The notes under the pieces are model-generated. The model was not told the origin of the DNA. It made no database searches and saw only the letters and a list, made by a program, of their open reading frames with translations. The position numbers were made by a program, and so were the translations under genes. Below are positions 48,661 through 57,547 of a stretch of 64,000 bases of DNA, one piece after another; position 1 is the first letter of the stretch, and each line of letters starts with the position of its first letter. The DNA comes from an uncultured Gammaproteobacteria bacterium (GTDB lineage: Bacteria > Pseudomonadota > Gammaproteobacteria > Pseudomonadales > Pseudohongiellaceae), in contig CAINTJ010000095.1 of NCBI GenBank assembly GCA_903853385.1, forward strand, positions 1 through 64,000. The letters run 5' to 3'.

Positions 48661-49812
48661 TCAATAGCCTATACGGACGGTGCGGTGAGTATGGATGGAC
48701 ATCAGAATGCCGAAGCCTGCCATCAGGCTGATGATGGAAGTTCCACCCAGACTGACCAATGGCAAAGGGACTCCAACCACGGGCAACAATCCCGACACCA
48801 TGCCTATATTCACGAACACATAAACGAAAAAGGTAAGTGCCAGACTGCCTGCCAACAGACGGGAAAACAAATCCTGTGCGACGCCGGCAATATACAGAGC
48901 GCGCCCGATTATCACAACATAGAGTGACAACAAAAACAGGATGCCCACCAGTCCGAATTCTTCAGCCAGCACAGCCACAATGAAATCGGTGTGGCCTTCC
49001 GGCAGAAAGTCGAGTCGTGATTGCACGCCCTTGAGCCAGCCCTTGCCATTTACGCCACCTGAGCCGATGGCGGTTTTCGACTGAATGATGTTCCAGCCAG
49101 CACCAAGGGGTTCGCGCTCCGGATCAACAAAAGTATGGATGCGGTTCTTCTGGTAATCATCCATGTAGAACACCCACAGTGCCGGGGCAGCCATCAGCGC
49201 CACCATCAACACGATCATCACCCATTTCCAGCGGATGCCTGCCAGCAGCAACACAAACACTCCCGCTACCGTAATCAGCAGCGCAGTGCCAAGATCAGGC
49301 TGTTTGGCAATGAGAATTACCGGCACACCGATAATCACCAGACTAATGCAAAGATGCCAGAAACTGGGTGGCATCATCTTGCGTGACAGATAGGAGGCAA
49401 CCGTCAACGGCACCAGGATTTTCATCACTTCGCTGGGCTGGAAGCGCGGCAAACCCGGGAAATTGAGCCAGCGGCGGGCACCATTGGTCACTTCACCGAA
49501 TACCAATACCGCTACCAGCAACAACACGCCCCCCAGAAACATCCACGGCGCCCAATTGCGCAGCCAGCGCACATCAAATTGCGCGATGCCAAACATCATG
49601 ACAAAGGCGACCCCGGTGAAATAAAGCTGCCGGCGCATTTCCGGGACACTCTGGTTGGTGGCACTGTAGAGCACCATCAAGCCAAAGATCAGCAGCACGA
49701 CCAGCGCGCACAGCAGGGGGATGTCCACATGCAAACGCTGCGGCCACGACAGCTTGCGCTCAAGACCGGCACCTACACTGCCGGTGTATTTGCGTGTTTC
49801 AGGGGTTAGCAT
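48661..49812 (-). CDS. rodA: Peptidoglycan glycosyltransferase RodA (SEDS family)
   Basis: A 383-residue SEDS polymerase with about ten transmembrane helices that, with PBP2, elongates the cell wall. Family marks are YSATNQSVPEMRRQLY, GARRWLNFPGLPRFQPSEVMKI, AKQPDLGTALLI, DFLPEGHTDFIVAVLAEEFG with the catalytic Asp, and VSLGGTSIISLMAGFGI. ATG 49812 is chosen; a TTG three codons earlier would overlap the mrdA stop. It is five bases after mrdA, its partner gene. Confidence 0.96.
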   Translation of the reverse strand: MLTPETRKYTGSVGAGLERKLSWPQRLHVDIPLLCALVVLLIFGLMVLYSATNQSVPEMRRQLYFTGVAFVMMFGIAQFDVRWLRNWAPWMFLGGVLLLVAVLVFGEVTNGARRWLNFPGLPRFQPSEVMKILVPLTVASYLSRKMMPPSFWHLCISLVIIGVPVILIAKQPDLGTALLITVAGVFVLLLAGIRWKWVMIVLMVALMAAPALWVFYMDDYQKNRIHTFVDPEREPLGAGWNIIQSKTAIGSGGVNGKGWLKGVQSRLDFLPEGHTDFIVAVLAEEFGLVGILFLLSLYVVIIGRALYIAGVAQDLFSRLLAGSLALTFFVYVFVNIGMVSGLLPVVGVPLPLVSLGGTSIISLMAGFGILMSIHTHRTVRIGY

Positions 49813-49817
49813 CCGGC

Positions 49818-51773
49818 TCAAGGGTCGGTGGAGCTTATCAAGGCGGGGGCGGGCGGACTTTTCGGCCGGAATTCCGGTTTCAGCTGTCCGTCTGCTCCGA
49901 CAAGATAGGCATCAAGAATCTGCCGGGCAATGGGACCAGCGACACCGCTGCCGCCAGCGCCGTGTTCGACGTAAACAGCTACTGCAATCTTCGGATCTGA
50001 TGCCGGCGCAAATGCAATAAACAACGCATTGTCCTTGTCATCTTCATCCACTGCATCACCATTTTTATGGTCAGCAGTCAATTCGGCCACCTGGGCGGTG
50101 CCGCTCTTGCCGGCCATCGTATAGGCAATCGGCATTTTATTGTTGGCGATGATGGCCTTGTAGGCAGTACCGGTATTGAAAGCGCCACCGGTATTCTTGT
50201 GCACGACTTCCGTCATCGCATTGACCAGGAAATTCCAGTCATCTTCGTTGTTGAGTTTGATATCGGGATAAGTACTGGGATGATTGATATCTTCACCGTC
50301 AAGCCCAATGCGCTTGATCATCGCTGGCTGATGCCATTTGCCATGATTGGCCATCAGCATCGCAGCAGTGGCGAGTTGCATGGGAGTCACTTCGGTATAT
50401 CCCTGACCAATGGCGGAGTTGACCGTCTCGCCCTCATACCACGGCTGGCCCATGGCCTCTTTCTTCCATTTGCGAGAAGGCAAGACTCCGGTGCTGGCTT
50501 GGGGAATATCCAGACTGGCATTGCGGCCGAAGCCGAATCGCGACAGGAAATCATGCATGACGTCGATATCCATGTCGGTAGCAAGATCATAAAAATAGGT
50601 ATCGCACGACACGTAAATGGCTTTTTCCAGACTTACCACATCATGCCCGCTGCGATTATGCCACCAGGTCCAGTCATGGTAGACGTGGCTGCTGCCATCC
50701 AGCTGGAAATGGCCCGGATCACTGATAGCGTACTCACGCGTGCGGATGCCGGTATCGAGTGCGCCCAGGCCCAGGAATGGCTTGATGGTAGAACCCGGCG
50801 AATATTTGCCGAGTGCGCGATTGAACAGCGGAGTGTCTTCCTTGTTGTTGTTCAACTTCGCATAATCTGCGCGGGAAATGCCACCAATGAAAAGATTGGG
50901 ATCAAACGAGGGTTTACTGACCATGGCCATGACGCCGCCGTTTTGCGGATCCAGCACGACCACACCACCCCTGAAATCAGCCAGTGCTTCCGAGGCTGCC
51001 TTCTGCAGCTTGCTGTCAAGATAAAGCACTATGTCTTTGCCGGCGACCGGATCAGTGCGCGACAATATCTGCATGATGCGGCCACTGGCATTCTTCTCTA
51101 CCTGTTCATAGCCAACGGTGCCGTGCAGCGTGTTTTCATAGAATTTCTCCACCCCCATCTTGCCGATACCATCAGTACCTTCATAGTTCACCGGGTCGAC
51201 CGTTTTCAATTCCTCTTCACTCATGCTGCCGATGTAACCCAGCGCATGCGCCATCAACTCTCCCTGCGGATAATGACGGGCGAGTTGTGCTTCGATCGCA
51301 AAGCCGGGTAAACGGAACTGGTTCACTGCAATGTTGGCGATATCGACTTCGGACAGATTCTGTCGCACCTGCACCGGCGAGAACGGCACCGCGCGACGCT
51401 TGAGACGCACACGCAGCTTGTCGACTTCTTCCGGTGACAGCCTGATCAGATCGGCCAGCAAGCCGAGACTGGCATTCAGGTCTTTGGCATTTTCCTTGAT
51501 GACGGTCAGAAAGTAGCTGGGCTTGTTCTCGGCCAGCAGGATGCCGTTACGGTCATAGATGCGGCCGCGATTGGGCGCAATCGGCAAGGTATGGATACGA
51601 TAGCTGTCGGACTTGGTGGTGTAGTAGTAAGCGTGCTCGCTCACTTGCAGATAAACCATGCGAGCGATAAGCGTAAATACCAGCACTACTGCTATACCCG
51701 CTCCGATGAACAGTCTGGAAAGAAACAAGCGTCTTTCCTGATTGTGATCTTTGAGGATGTGGCGTTCTGTCAT
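49818..51773 (-). CDS. mrdA: Penicillin-binding protein 2
   Basis: A 651-residue transpeptidase of rod elongation. One N-terminal helix (LFIGAGIAVVLVFTLIARMVYL) anchors it. The pedestal domain follows (RGRIYDRNGILLAENKPSYFL). The catalytic domain has YSPGSTIKPFLGLG (SxxK), YVSCDTYFYDLA (SxD) and MAGKSGTAQVAEL (KSG). It is the usual target of mecillinam-type beta-lactams. ATG 51773 is used. It is 110 bases from rlmH, the largest gap in this operon, which may hold a promoter, though none is obvious. Confidence 0.96.
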   Translation of the reverse strand: MTERHILKDHNQERRLFLSRLFIGAGIAVVLVFTLIARMVYLQVSEHAYYYTTKSDSYRIHTLPIAPNRGRIYDRNGILLAENKPSYFLTVIKENAKDLNASLGLLADLIRLSPEEVDKLRVRLKRRAVPFSPVQVRQNLSEVDIANIAVNQFRLPGFAIEAQLARHYPQGELMAHALGYIGSMSEEELKTVDPVNYEGTDGIGKMGVEKFYENTLHGTVGYEQVEKNASGRIMQILSRTDPVAGKDIVLYLDSKLQKAASEALADFRGGVVVLDPQNGGVMAMVSKPSFDPNLFIGGISRADYAKLNNNKEDTPLFNRALGKYSPGSTIKPFLGLGALDTGIRTREYAISDPGHFQLDGSSHVYHDWTWWHNRSGHDVVSLEKAIYVSCDTYFYDLATDMDIDVMHDFLSRFGFGRNASLDIPQASTGVLPSRKWKKEAMGQPWYEGETVNSAIGQGYTEVTPMQLATAAMLMANHGKWHQPAMIKRIGLDGEDINHPSTYPDIKLNNEDDWNFLVNAMTEVVHKNTGGAFNTGTAYKAIIANNKMPIAYTMAGKSGTAQVAELTADHKNGDAVDEDDKDNALFIAFAPASDPKIAVAVYVEHGAGGSGVAGPIARQILDAYLVGADGQLKPEFRPKSPPAPALISSTDP

Positions 51774-51883
51774 GGGTCGGAGCTTGGTGGCTGAACTGCC
51801 GGGGGATTGGCCGCAATATTACAGTTGCACATCAGGAAATAACAGCATCATGCTGATTATTAGTGAAATACCTCCCGGTTTGA

Positions 51884-52354
51884 TCAGGCCCGGTGGTAGG
51901 GGTGATTATTGAGCAGACTCCACACCCGGTAAATTTGTTCTGCCACGATTATCCGCACTACCGGATGTGGAAAGGTGAGTGCCGACAGCGACCAACTGGC
52001 ATCGGCCCGGGCCAGAGCGGCCGCCGCCAGTCCGTCGGGCCCACCTATCAGCATTGATACATTGCGACCGCCATCGCGCAGCTCGCCCAATTTGCCAGCC
52101 ATCTGCTCAGTGCCCAAACTCTTGCCTTTGACATCCAGCGCAATCAGGTAATCACCAGCGCCCACCGCCCGCAGGCAGGCTTCCCCTTCCCGGTTGATGG
52201 CTTGCACCAGATTAGTGGTTTTGCTGCGCTGGGACATGGGGATTTCCACCAGTTTGAGCTCAAAATCCCGGGGCAGACGCTTGCGGTATTCAGCAACCCC
52301 GGCTTCCACCCAGTCCGGCATGCGGGTTCCGACACAAAGCAGGGTAATTTTCAC
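51884..52354 (-). CDS. rlmH: 23S rRNA (pseudouridine1915-N3)-methyltransferase
   Basis: A 156-residue SPOUT (alpha/beta knot) methyltransferase that acts on assembled 70S ribosomes. The sequence KITLLCVGTRMPDWVEAGVAEYRKRLP, SMLIGGPDGLAAAALARADASWSLSALTFPHPVVRIIVAEQIYRVWSLLNNHPYH is the full family pattern, ending NHPYHRA. It starts at ATG 52354, 12 bases after the rsfS stop. Confidence 0.97.
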   Translation of the reverse strand: MKITLLCVGTRMPDWVEAGVAEYRKRLPRDFELKLVEIPMSQRSKTTNLVQAINREGEACLRAVGAGDYLIALDVKGKSLGTEQMAGKLGELRDGGRNVSMLIGGPDGLAAAALARADASWSLSALTFPHPVVRIIVAEQIYRVWSLLNNHPYHRA

Positions 52355-52366
52355 GGGGCGGCGGGC

Positions 52367-52699
52367 TCAACCGGCAGGGGTCAATTTCCAGAGTGATTCC
52401 AGATCATAGAGTTTGCGGGTTGCACCTTGCATGACATGCACAATCACATCGCCAAGATCGAGCAGCACCCATTCGGCGCCTTCCTGGCCTTCCATGCCGC
52501 GAATAGTTACTCCTTTGTCCTTGCAGCGCTTTTCCACTTCGCCGGCAATCGAGCGCACATGGCGGCTGGAAGTACCCGTCACTACCAGCATGTAATCAGC
52601 AATACTCGACATCTTCTGGATGTCCATGATGACCACATTCTGGCCCTTCATGTCAGCGACAGCAGTCTCGACAAAATCGCGCAATTTTTTGGCTTTCAA
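52367..52699 (-). CDS. rsfS: Ribosome silencing factor RsfS
   Basis: A 110-residue protein that binds ribosomal protein uL14 and blocks subunit joining in starvation. The pattern DMKGQNVVIMDIQKMSSIADYMLVVTGTSSRHVRSIA and GAEWVLLDLGDVIVHVM is diagnostic. The start is TTG 52699 (TTG AAA GCC), with GGAG seven bases before it and a TTGA overlap with the nadD stop; no ATG fits. Confidence 0.95.
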   Translation of the reverse strand: MKAKKLRDFVETAVADMKGQNVVIMDIQKMSSIADYMLVVTGTSSRHVRSIAGEVEKRCKDKGVTIRGMEGQEGAEWVLLDLGDVIVHVMQGATRKLYDLESLWKLTPAG

Positions 52700-53406
52700 T
52701 CAGTATCTCCACTTAGGTATAGGCAGTGTGCCCGGATATGGGCAGCCACAGCGGGGTGCAGTATAGAACCGAGCCCACCCCCTGTCTTTATAAGCTCACG
52801 CACCCGGGTGGATGAGAGGTCGGGGGTAAGGACATCCACGCTGAGGATGGCACCGCGCTTTTGCGCGGCCAGCAGGCTGAAATCCTGCACCTGCCGCTGT
52901 TGCCACTCCTGCCGCAACCCGGGCGGCAAAAGGTCCGGATCCAGTGCATAACCCGGGCGGGTCATGACCACCAGATTGACTTGATCCAGCAACTGCTGCC
53001 ACTGTTTCCAGCCTGGCAAGCCAAGAAAAGCATCGATTCCGACCAGCAAATACCAGCTGACTCCGGGCTGCTCCCGCTGCAGGCTGCTGATGGTGTCAAT
53101 CATGTAGGAAGGTGCGTCGGAGCGCACTTCACGGCGATCCAGTTGCAAGAACGGCTCACCAGCGATGGCCAGCTCCACCATCGCACACCGCTCGGATGCG
53201 GAAGCAAAAGCATGCCCCCGGTGCACCGGATTACCGCAAGGCACCAACAGCACCTGTTCAAGCCCGAGCGCCCTGCCTGCAACAAGGGCGGCATTGGTAT
53301 GCCCAAGGTGGATCGGGTCAAACATGCTGCCCAGCACACCAATGCGACGCAGCGCAGTGTTGCTGCCGATAGCTGCCTGGCCCGCCTCAGCGGCGCACAT
53401 GGCCAT
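52696..53406 (-). CDS. nadD: Nicotinate-nucleotide adenylyltransferase
   Basis: A 236-residue enzyme that makes deamido-NAD from nicotinate mononucleotide and ATP. The nucleotidyltransferase motif is [18 protein letters not shown] (the usual G-G-T-F-D reads GSMFD), and the second is [13 protein letters not shown] 53406 or 53400 could be used; both lie within the end of proA, a 20-base overlap or less. Confidence 0.95.
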   Translation of the reverse strand: MAMCAAEAGQAAIGSNTALRRIGVLGSMFDPIHLGHTNAALVAGRALGLEQVLLVPCGNPVHRGHAFASASERCAMVELAIAGEPFLQLDRREVRSDAPSYMIDTISSLQREQPGVSWYLLVGIDAFLGLPGWKQWQQLLDQVNLVVMTRPGYALDPDLLPPGLRQEWQQRQVQDFSLLAAQKRGAILSVDVLTPDLSSTRVRELIKTGGGLGSILHPAVAAHIRAHCLYLSGDTD

Positions 53407-54646
53407 CGCCCAGTACGATGTATTTTTGCGAGGTCAGTCCTTCCAGACCCACCGGCCCACGGGCATGGATCTTGTCGGTGGAAATGCCGATTTCGGCGCC
53501 CAGACCATATTCAAAGCCGTCAGCAAAGCGGGTAGAGGCATTCACCATGACCGAACTTGAATCCACCTCGCGCAGGAACCGGCGCGCGCGCGTGTAGTTC
53601 TCGGTAACAATGGCATCGGTATGCTGGGAGCCGTATTTATTGATGTGGGCGATGGCTTCCTCAAGGCTGTCGACGATGCGGATCGCCAGGATCGGCGCCA
53701 GATATTCTGCATACCAATCTTGCTCGGTGGCCTGCTGTACGCCGGATTTGATCGCGCGGGTGCGATTGCATCCGCGCAACTCGACGCCCTTGGCCTGCAA
53801 CTGATCAATCAAGGGCAGCAGCACTTTTTCGGCCACGCTGAATGCCACCAGCAGGGTTTCCATGGCATTGCAGACGCCATAGCGATGGGTCTTGGCATTC
53901 ATTGCAATGGGGATGGCTTTTTCGACATCGGCAAAATCATCGACGTAGACATGGCAGACGCCATCAAGGTGCTTGATTACCGGCACTTTGGCATCTTTGC
54001 TGATCCGTTCGATCAGACCTTTGCCACCCCGTGGCACGATTACGTCAACATACTGCGGCATCGTGATGAGCTCGCCGACTGCAGCACGATCAGTGGTTGC
54101 GACGATTTGTACTGCAAACTCGGGCAAACCAGCTGCTTGCAAACCCTGGCGGATACACAAAGCAATCGCCATATTGGAATGGATTGCTTCGGAACCACCG
54201 CGCAGAATGCAGGCATTGCCGGATTTCAGGCACAGACTGGCCGCTTCCACTGTTACATTGGGGCGCGATTCGTAGATGATACCAATGACGCCCAAAGGCA
54301 CACGCATGCGTCCTACCTGGATGCCACTTGGCATGTAGCGCATATCGGTGATTGCACCGATCGGATCGGCCAGCGCCGCCACCTGCTCCAGGCCTTCAAT
54401 CATCGCCTCTATGCGCGTGGGAGTCAGCTCAAGCCGGTCCAGCATGGCCGGTTCAAGGCCACTGGCACGGCCGGCTGCCATGTCCAGCGCATTGGCTTGC
54501 AACAGTGCCTCGGCCTGGGCTGTGAGTGCCTGGGCTGTTGCCAGCAAGGCGCGGTTTTTGGCATTGGTATCGGCGGCAGCCATGGCACGCGAGGCGTGAC
54601 GGGCCTGCTGGCCGAGTACCTGCATTTGATCTTTGAGAGTGGTCAT
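53387..54646 (-). CDS. proA: Gamma-glutamyl phosphate reductase
   Basis: A 419-residue NADPH-dependent enzyme of proline synthesis. Family marks: [58 protein letters not shown], and the catalytic cysteine in [16 protein letters not shown] 54646 follows AGGA by nine bases. A perfect TATAAT lies 27 bases upstream, inside the end of the GIY-YIG gene, so the operon may also begin here. Confidence 0.96.
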   Translation of the reverse strand: MTTLKDQMQVLGQQARHASRAMAAADTNAKNRALLATAQALTAQAEALLQANALDMAAGRASGLEPAMLDRLELTPTRIEAMIEGLEQVAALADPIGAITDMRYMPSGIQVGRMRVPLGVIGIIYESRPNVTVEAASLCLKSGNACILRGGSEAIHSNMAIALCIRQGLQAAGLPEFAVQIVATTDRAAVGELITMPQYVDVIVPRGGKGLIERISKDAKVPVIKHLDGVCHVYVDDFADVEKAIPIAMNAKTHRYGVCNAMETLLVAFSVAEKVLLPLIDQLQAKGVELRGCNRTRAIKSGVQQATEQDWYAEYLAPILAIRIVDSLEEAIAHINKYGSQHTDAIVTENYTRARRFLREVDSSSVMVNASTRFADGFEYGLGAEIGISTDKIHARGPVGLEGLTSQKYIVLGDGHVRR

Positions 54647-54672
54647 CGCTGAGTTTCCTGGTTCAAGTGGTA

Positions 54673-54678
54673 ATTATA
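54673..54678 (-). promoter_or_regulatory. Perfect -10 box before proA
   Basis: TATAAT on the minus strand (54678-54673) overlaps the stop codon of the GIY-YIG gene and lies 27 bases before the proA ATG. No clear -35 at 16-18 bases. It could start the proA-to-lipA transcript independently of the small gene upstream. Confidence 0.4.
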
Positions 54679-54949
54679 ACTGGGGAGGGAGCTCGCCCTG
54701 CACAATTCTTTCCTTGTCAGCTTTGGGCAAACGCTTGAGTTTGGCTTCCAGGCGGCTGGCGCTGCTGCGATCCGGCACAGGCCACTGCCAGACCAGTTGC
54801 AGCGGGCCTTTACCGCGCAGGCTGCGGGCCCCGGCCTTGCCGCCAGCATGTTCACCGAGCCTGCGCTCCACATCGGTGGTGATGCCGGTATAAAGCGCGC
54901 CAGCGCCTGTACGCAGGATATAGACAAACCAGGGTTTGTTAGTGCTCAT
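54674..54949 (-). CDS. GIY-YIG nuclease-domain protein
   Basis: A 91-residue protein consisting of one GIY-YIG domain, like E. coli YhbQ. The motif reads WFVYILRTGAGALYTGITTDVERRLGEH, with Tyr-x-x-Leu...Tyr-Thr-Gly as the GIY-YIG equivalents, the arginine in ERRLGEH and the glutamate in SRLEAKLK. Cellular role is unsettled (DNA repair or recombination suspected). It is first on the minus strand, divergent from serA. Confidence 0.93.
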   Translation of the reverse strand: MSTNKPWFVYILRTGAGALYTGITTDVERRLGEHAGGKAGARSLRGKGPLQLVWQWPVPDRSSASRLEAKLKRLPKADKERIVQGELPPQL

Positions 54950-54975
54950 GTCAATTCGCCCGGACCCGATGCGGC

Positions 54976-55004
54976 TGGAAATTTGGGCCTAATGTTTGTA
55001 TAAA
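54976..55004 (+). promoter_or_regulatory. Sigma-70 promoter for serA
   Basis: TGGAAA (54976-54981) and TATAAA (54999-55004) lie 17 bases apart, with four and five consensus matches. The predicted start near 55011 gives a ~60-base leader before serA. Confidence 0.5.
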
Positions 55005-55071
55005 GGTCACGCTTTCAAATCCGCGCCATTGCGTTCCTTGTGCCGCTGGCGCCCAGCCAAAAGTGAATCCG

Positions 55072-56241
55072 ATGTACAAAATCCAGACCTTTAACCAGAT
55101 TTCCGACAAGGGACTCTCGCGCTTTCCCCACCAGGCCTATCAGGTAGGGGCAGATGTAGCCAATCCTGACGCGATTCTTGTGCGCAGCAACCAGCTCACG
55201 CGCGAGCAACTCCACCCCATGCTGAAAGCGGTGGCACGGGCCGGAGCCGGGACCAACAACATCCCGGTGGAAGACTACACCAAAGCCGGCGTGGTCGTAT
55301 TCAACTCGCCAGGCGCCAATGCCAATGCCGTGAAGGAATTATTGCTATGTGGCCTGCTGCTGGCTTCCCGCAGCGTATTACCGGCCATCAACTGGATCAA
55401 CCAGCAAAGCCCGTCCACTTCCCGCGCTGATCTCAACCAGCTGATGGAACACCACAAGAAAAATTTCAAAGGTTGCGAACTGGCCGGTAAAACCATTGGG
55501 GTTGTGGGTCTGGGTGCCATCGGCGCACTGGTGGCTGATATTGCGATCCAGCTTGGCATGAAAGTGCTGGGCTATGATCCGGCCTTATCGGTGGAAGCCG
55601 CCTGGCGGTTGGCCAACCAGGTCGAGAAACAGGAGAACCTGACCTCGCTGATTGCACGTGCCGATTACGTTTCCCTGCATCTACCGGTGCTGGAAAACAC
55701 CCGCAACCTGATTGATCGCAAGATCATCAACTATTTCAAAACCGGCGCCGTGCTGCTCAACTATTCACGTGATGCCCTCGTCGACGACAATGCCTTGCTC
55801 GACGGCCTCAATTCCGGCCGCCTGTCGTGCTACGTCACCGACTTCCCGACGCCGGCACTGCTGGGCCACCCCAAGGCGATCCTGCTGCCGCATATCGGTG
55901 CCAGCACCGATGAAGCAGAAGACAACTGCGCGGTAATGGCGGTTGATCAGCTGCGTGACTTCCTGGAAAACGGCAATATCCGCAATTCGGTGAATTTCCC
56001 GAATCTGCAGCTGGAACGCTCCTCCGCCACTCGCCTGGCCATCGTCAACCAGAACGTGCCCGGCATGTTGGGGCAGATTCTGTCGATTCTGGCTGATCGC
56101 GAGATCAACGTGATGGACATGCTCAACAAGAGTCGTGGCGACATTGCCTATAACCTGATTGATATTGAAGCAGAAGCGACTGAAGAGACGCTGGCGGAGA
56201 TTCGTGCGATTAATCATGTGATCAAGGTGTGGTCGGTTTAG
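55072..56241 (+). CDS. serA: D-3-phosphoglycerate dehydrogenase
   Basis: A 389-residue enzyme for the first step of serine synthesis. Residues ~90-280 are the NAD-binding domain (TIGVVGLGAIGALVADIA, with PHIGASTDEAEDNCA carrying the catalytic histidine), and the C-terminus is an ACT domain (LAIVNQNVPGMLGQILSILADREINV) that may sense serine. It is a short form with no extra intervening domain. ATG 55072 is preferred over GTG 55063. serC follows 194 bases later, across the second copy of the structured repeat. Confidence 0.95.
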   Translation: MYKIQTFNQISDKGLSRFPHQAYQVGADVANPDAILVRSNQLTREQLHPMLKAVARAGAGTNNIPVEDYTKAGVVVFNSPGANANAVKELLLCGLLLASRSVLPAINWINQQSPSTSRADLNQLMEHHKKNFKGCELAGKTIGVVGLGAIGALVADIAIQLGMKVLGYDPALSVEAAWRLANQVEKQENLTSLIARADYVSLHLPVLENTRNLIDRKIINYFKTGAVLLNYSRDALVDDNALLDGLNSGRLSCYVTDFPTPALLGHPKAILLPHIGASTDEAEDNCAVMAVDQLRDFLENGNIRNSVNFPNLQLERSSATRLAIVNQNVPGMLGQILSILADREINVMDMLNKSRGDIAYNLIDIEAEATEETLAEIRAINHVIKVWSV

Positions 56242-56274
56242 TTTTATTTCGCTCAAAGAATAGTGCACAGCCCA

Positions 56275-56353
56275 CGGGTTGCTCTCCACGCCGTAAACCC
56301 ATCCGTGGGGGCTCGCTTCGGCCATCCATGACCTCAGACGGTCGCGCAACCCG
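56275..56353. repeat. Structured dispersed repeat, copy 2 (serA-serC gap)
   Basis: An 8-bp inverted repeat (CGGGTTGC 56275-56282 with GCAACCCG 56346-56353) encloses a 55-bp core (56287-56341) that is 48/55 identical to copy 1 in reverse. The core's hairpin reads CCCA-TCCG-TGGG here and TACG-TCCG-TGTA in copy 1: pairing is kept while bases change. It starts 33 bases after the serA stop and ends 82 bases before serC, in the same sense relative to its operon as copy 1. Confidence 0.85.
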
Positions 56354-56435
56354 CTGTCTGCCTCTGGCTTGAAACGAAACTTGAAACCGCTTTGCCAAGA
56401 CACACGTACAACAGCATTTGATATGGAAGTGAACC

Positions 56436-57527
56436 ATGAACGATCCCGTCTATAACTTCGGTGCCGGACCGGCGATGTTGCCGGTGCCGGTGATGCAACA
56501 GATCCAGCGCGATTTCCTCAATTTCAACAACATGGGCGTCTCGGTGATCGAGATCAGCCATCGTTCGAAGGAATTTGAAGCGGTGCTGGCACGTTGTGAC
56601 GAGCTGGTACGCGAAGTTGGCAACCTGCCTTCGAACTACCAGATCCTTTATACGCATGGCGGCGCACAGATGCAGTTTGCCGGCGTGCCGATGAATTTGC
56701 TGGCACGCAAGCCGGCACGCAAAGCTGTATACGCGGAAACCGGGCATTTCTCCCGACTGGCCAATACCGAAGCAAAACGCTTCGGCAATATTGTGATTGC
56801 CCATTCCAGCAGCGAAACCAAATTTGATCGCATCCCTGAGCTCACGCGCGCGATGGTGGATGATGATGCGTCTTACGCTTTCATCACCAGTAACAACACG
56901 ATCTTTGGCACCCAGTACCGTGAAATTCCCGATCTGGGCGATATGCCGCTGGTGGTCGATGCCACTTCAGATATTTTTTCGCGCCCGCTGGACTTCAGCA
57001 AACTGGGGGTAGTGTTTGCGGGCATGCAGAAAAATCTGGGGCCGGCCGGCACCGCGCTGGTGATCGTGCGTGAAGATCTGGTCGGTCACGCCATGGAGCG
57101 CACGCCTTCGTTGCTGGACTGGCAGGTCTATGTGAAGAACCATTCACTCGCCAATACCAACAGCACTTTCAACATTTATGTAATGTCACTGGTGATGCAA
57201 TGGCTCAAGGATCAGGGTGGCACCACGGGCATGGCCAGGATCAATGAGGAAAAAGCACAAACCCTGTACCGGGTGCTGGACTCCACCTCGTTCTACCGCG
57301 GCACCGCCCATCCTGACCATCGCTCGCGCATGAATGTGACCTGGGTACTGCCCAATGAAGAACTGACCGCGACCTTCCTCAAAGAAGCCGCTGCCAATGG
57401 CCTCTACGCACTCAAAGGCCATAAAGTGGTGGGTGGCGTCAGGGCTTCAATTTATAATGCGATGCCTTTGCAAGGCTGCCAGAAACTGGCAGAGTTCATG
57501 CGGGAATTTGAACGCACACGGGGTTAA
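56436..57527 (+). CDS. serC: Phosphoserine aminotransferase
   Basis: A 363-residue PLP enzyme making 3-phosphoserine (and acting in vitamin B6 synthesis). Marks are YNFGAGPAMLPVPV at the start, MGVSVIEISHRS, the PLP lysine in FAGMQKNLGPAG, and HKVVGGVRASIYNAMP near the end. ATG 56436 follows GGAA. With serA it covers two of the three serine steps; serB is not in the window. Confidence 0.97.
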   Translation: MNDPVYNFGAGPAMLPVPVMQQIQRDFLNFNNMGVSVIEISHRSKEFEAVLARCDELVREVGNLPSNYQILYTHGGAQMQFAGVPMNLLARKPARKAVYAETGHFSRLANTEAKRFGNIVIAHSSSETKFDRIPELTRAMVDDDASYAFITSNNTIFGTQYREIPDLGDMPLVVDATSDIFSRPLDFSKLGVVFAGMQKNLGPAGTALVIVREDLVGHAMERTPSLLDWQVYVKNHSLANTNSTFNIYVMSLVMQWLKDQGGTTGMARINEEKAQTLYRVLDSTSFYRGTAHPDHRSRMNVTWVLPNEELTATFLKEAAANGLYALKGHKVVGGVRASIYNAMPLQGCQKLAEFMREFERTRG

Positions 57528-57547
57528 TTTAACTGACGGGGCAAGCA

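Noticed and set aside
50067-51311. Plus-strand 414-codon frame over mrdA
   Set aside because: mrdA has complete PBP2 motifs on the other strand; the long frame arises from codon bias.
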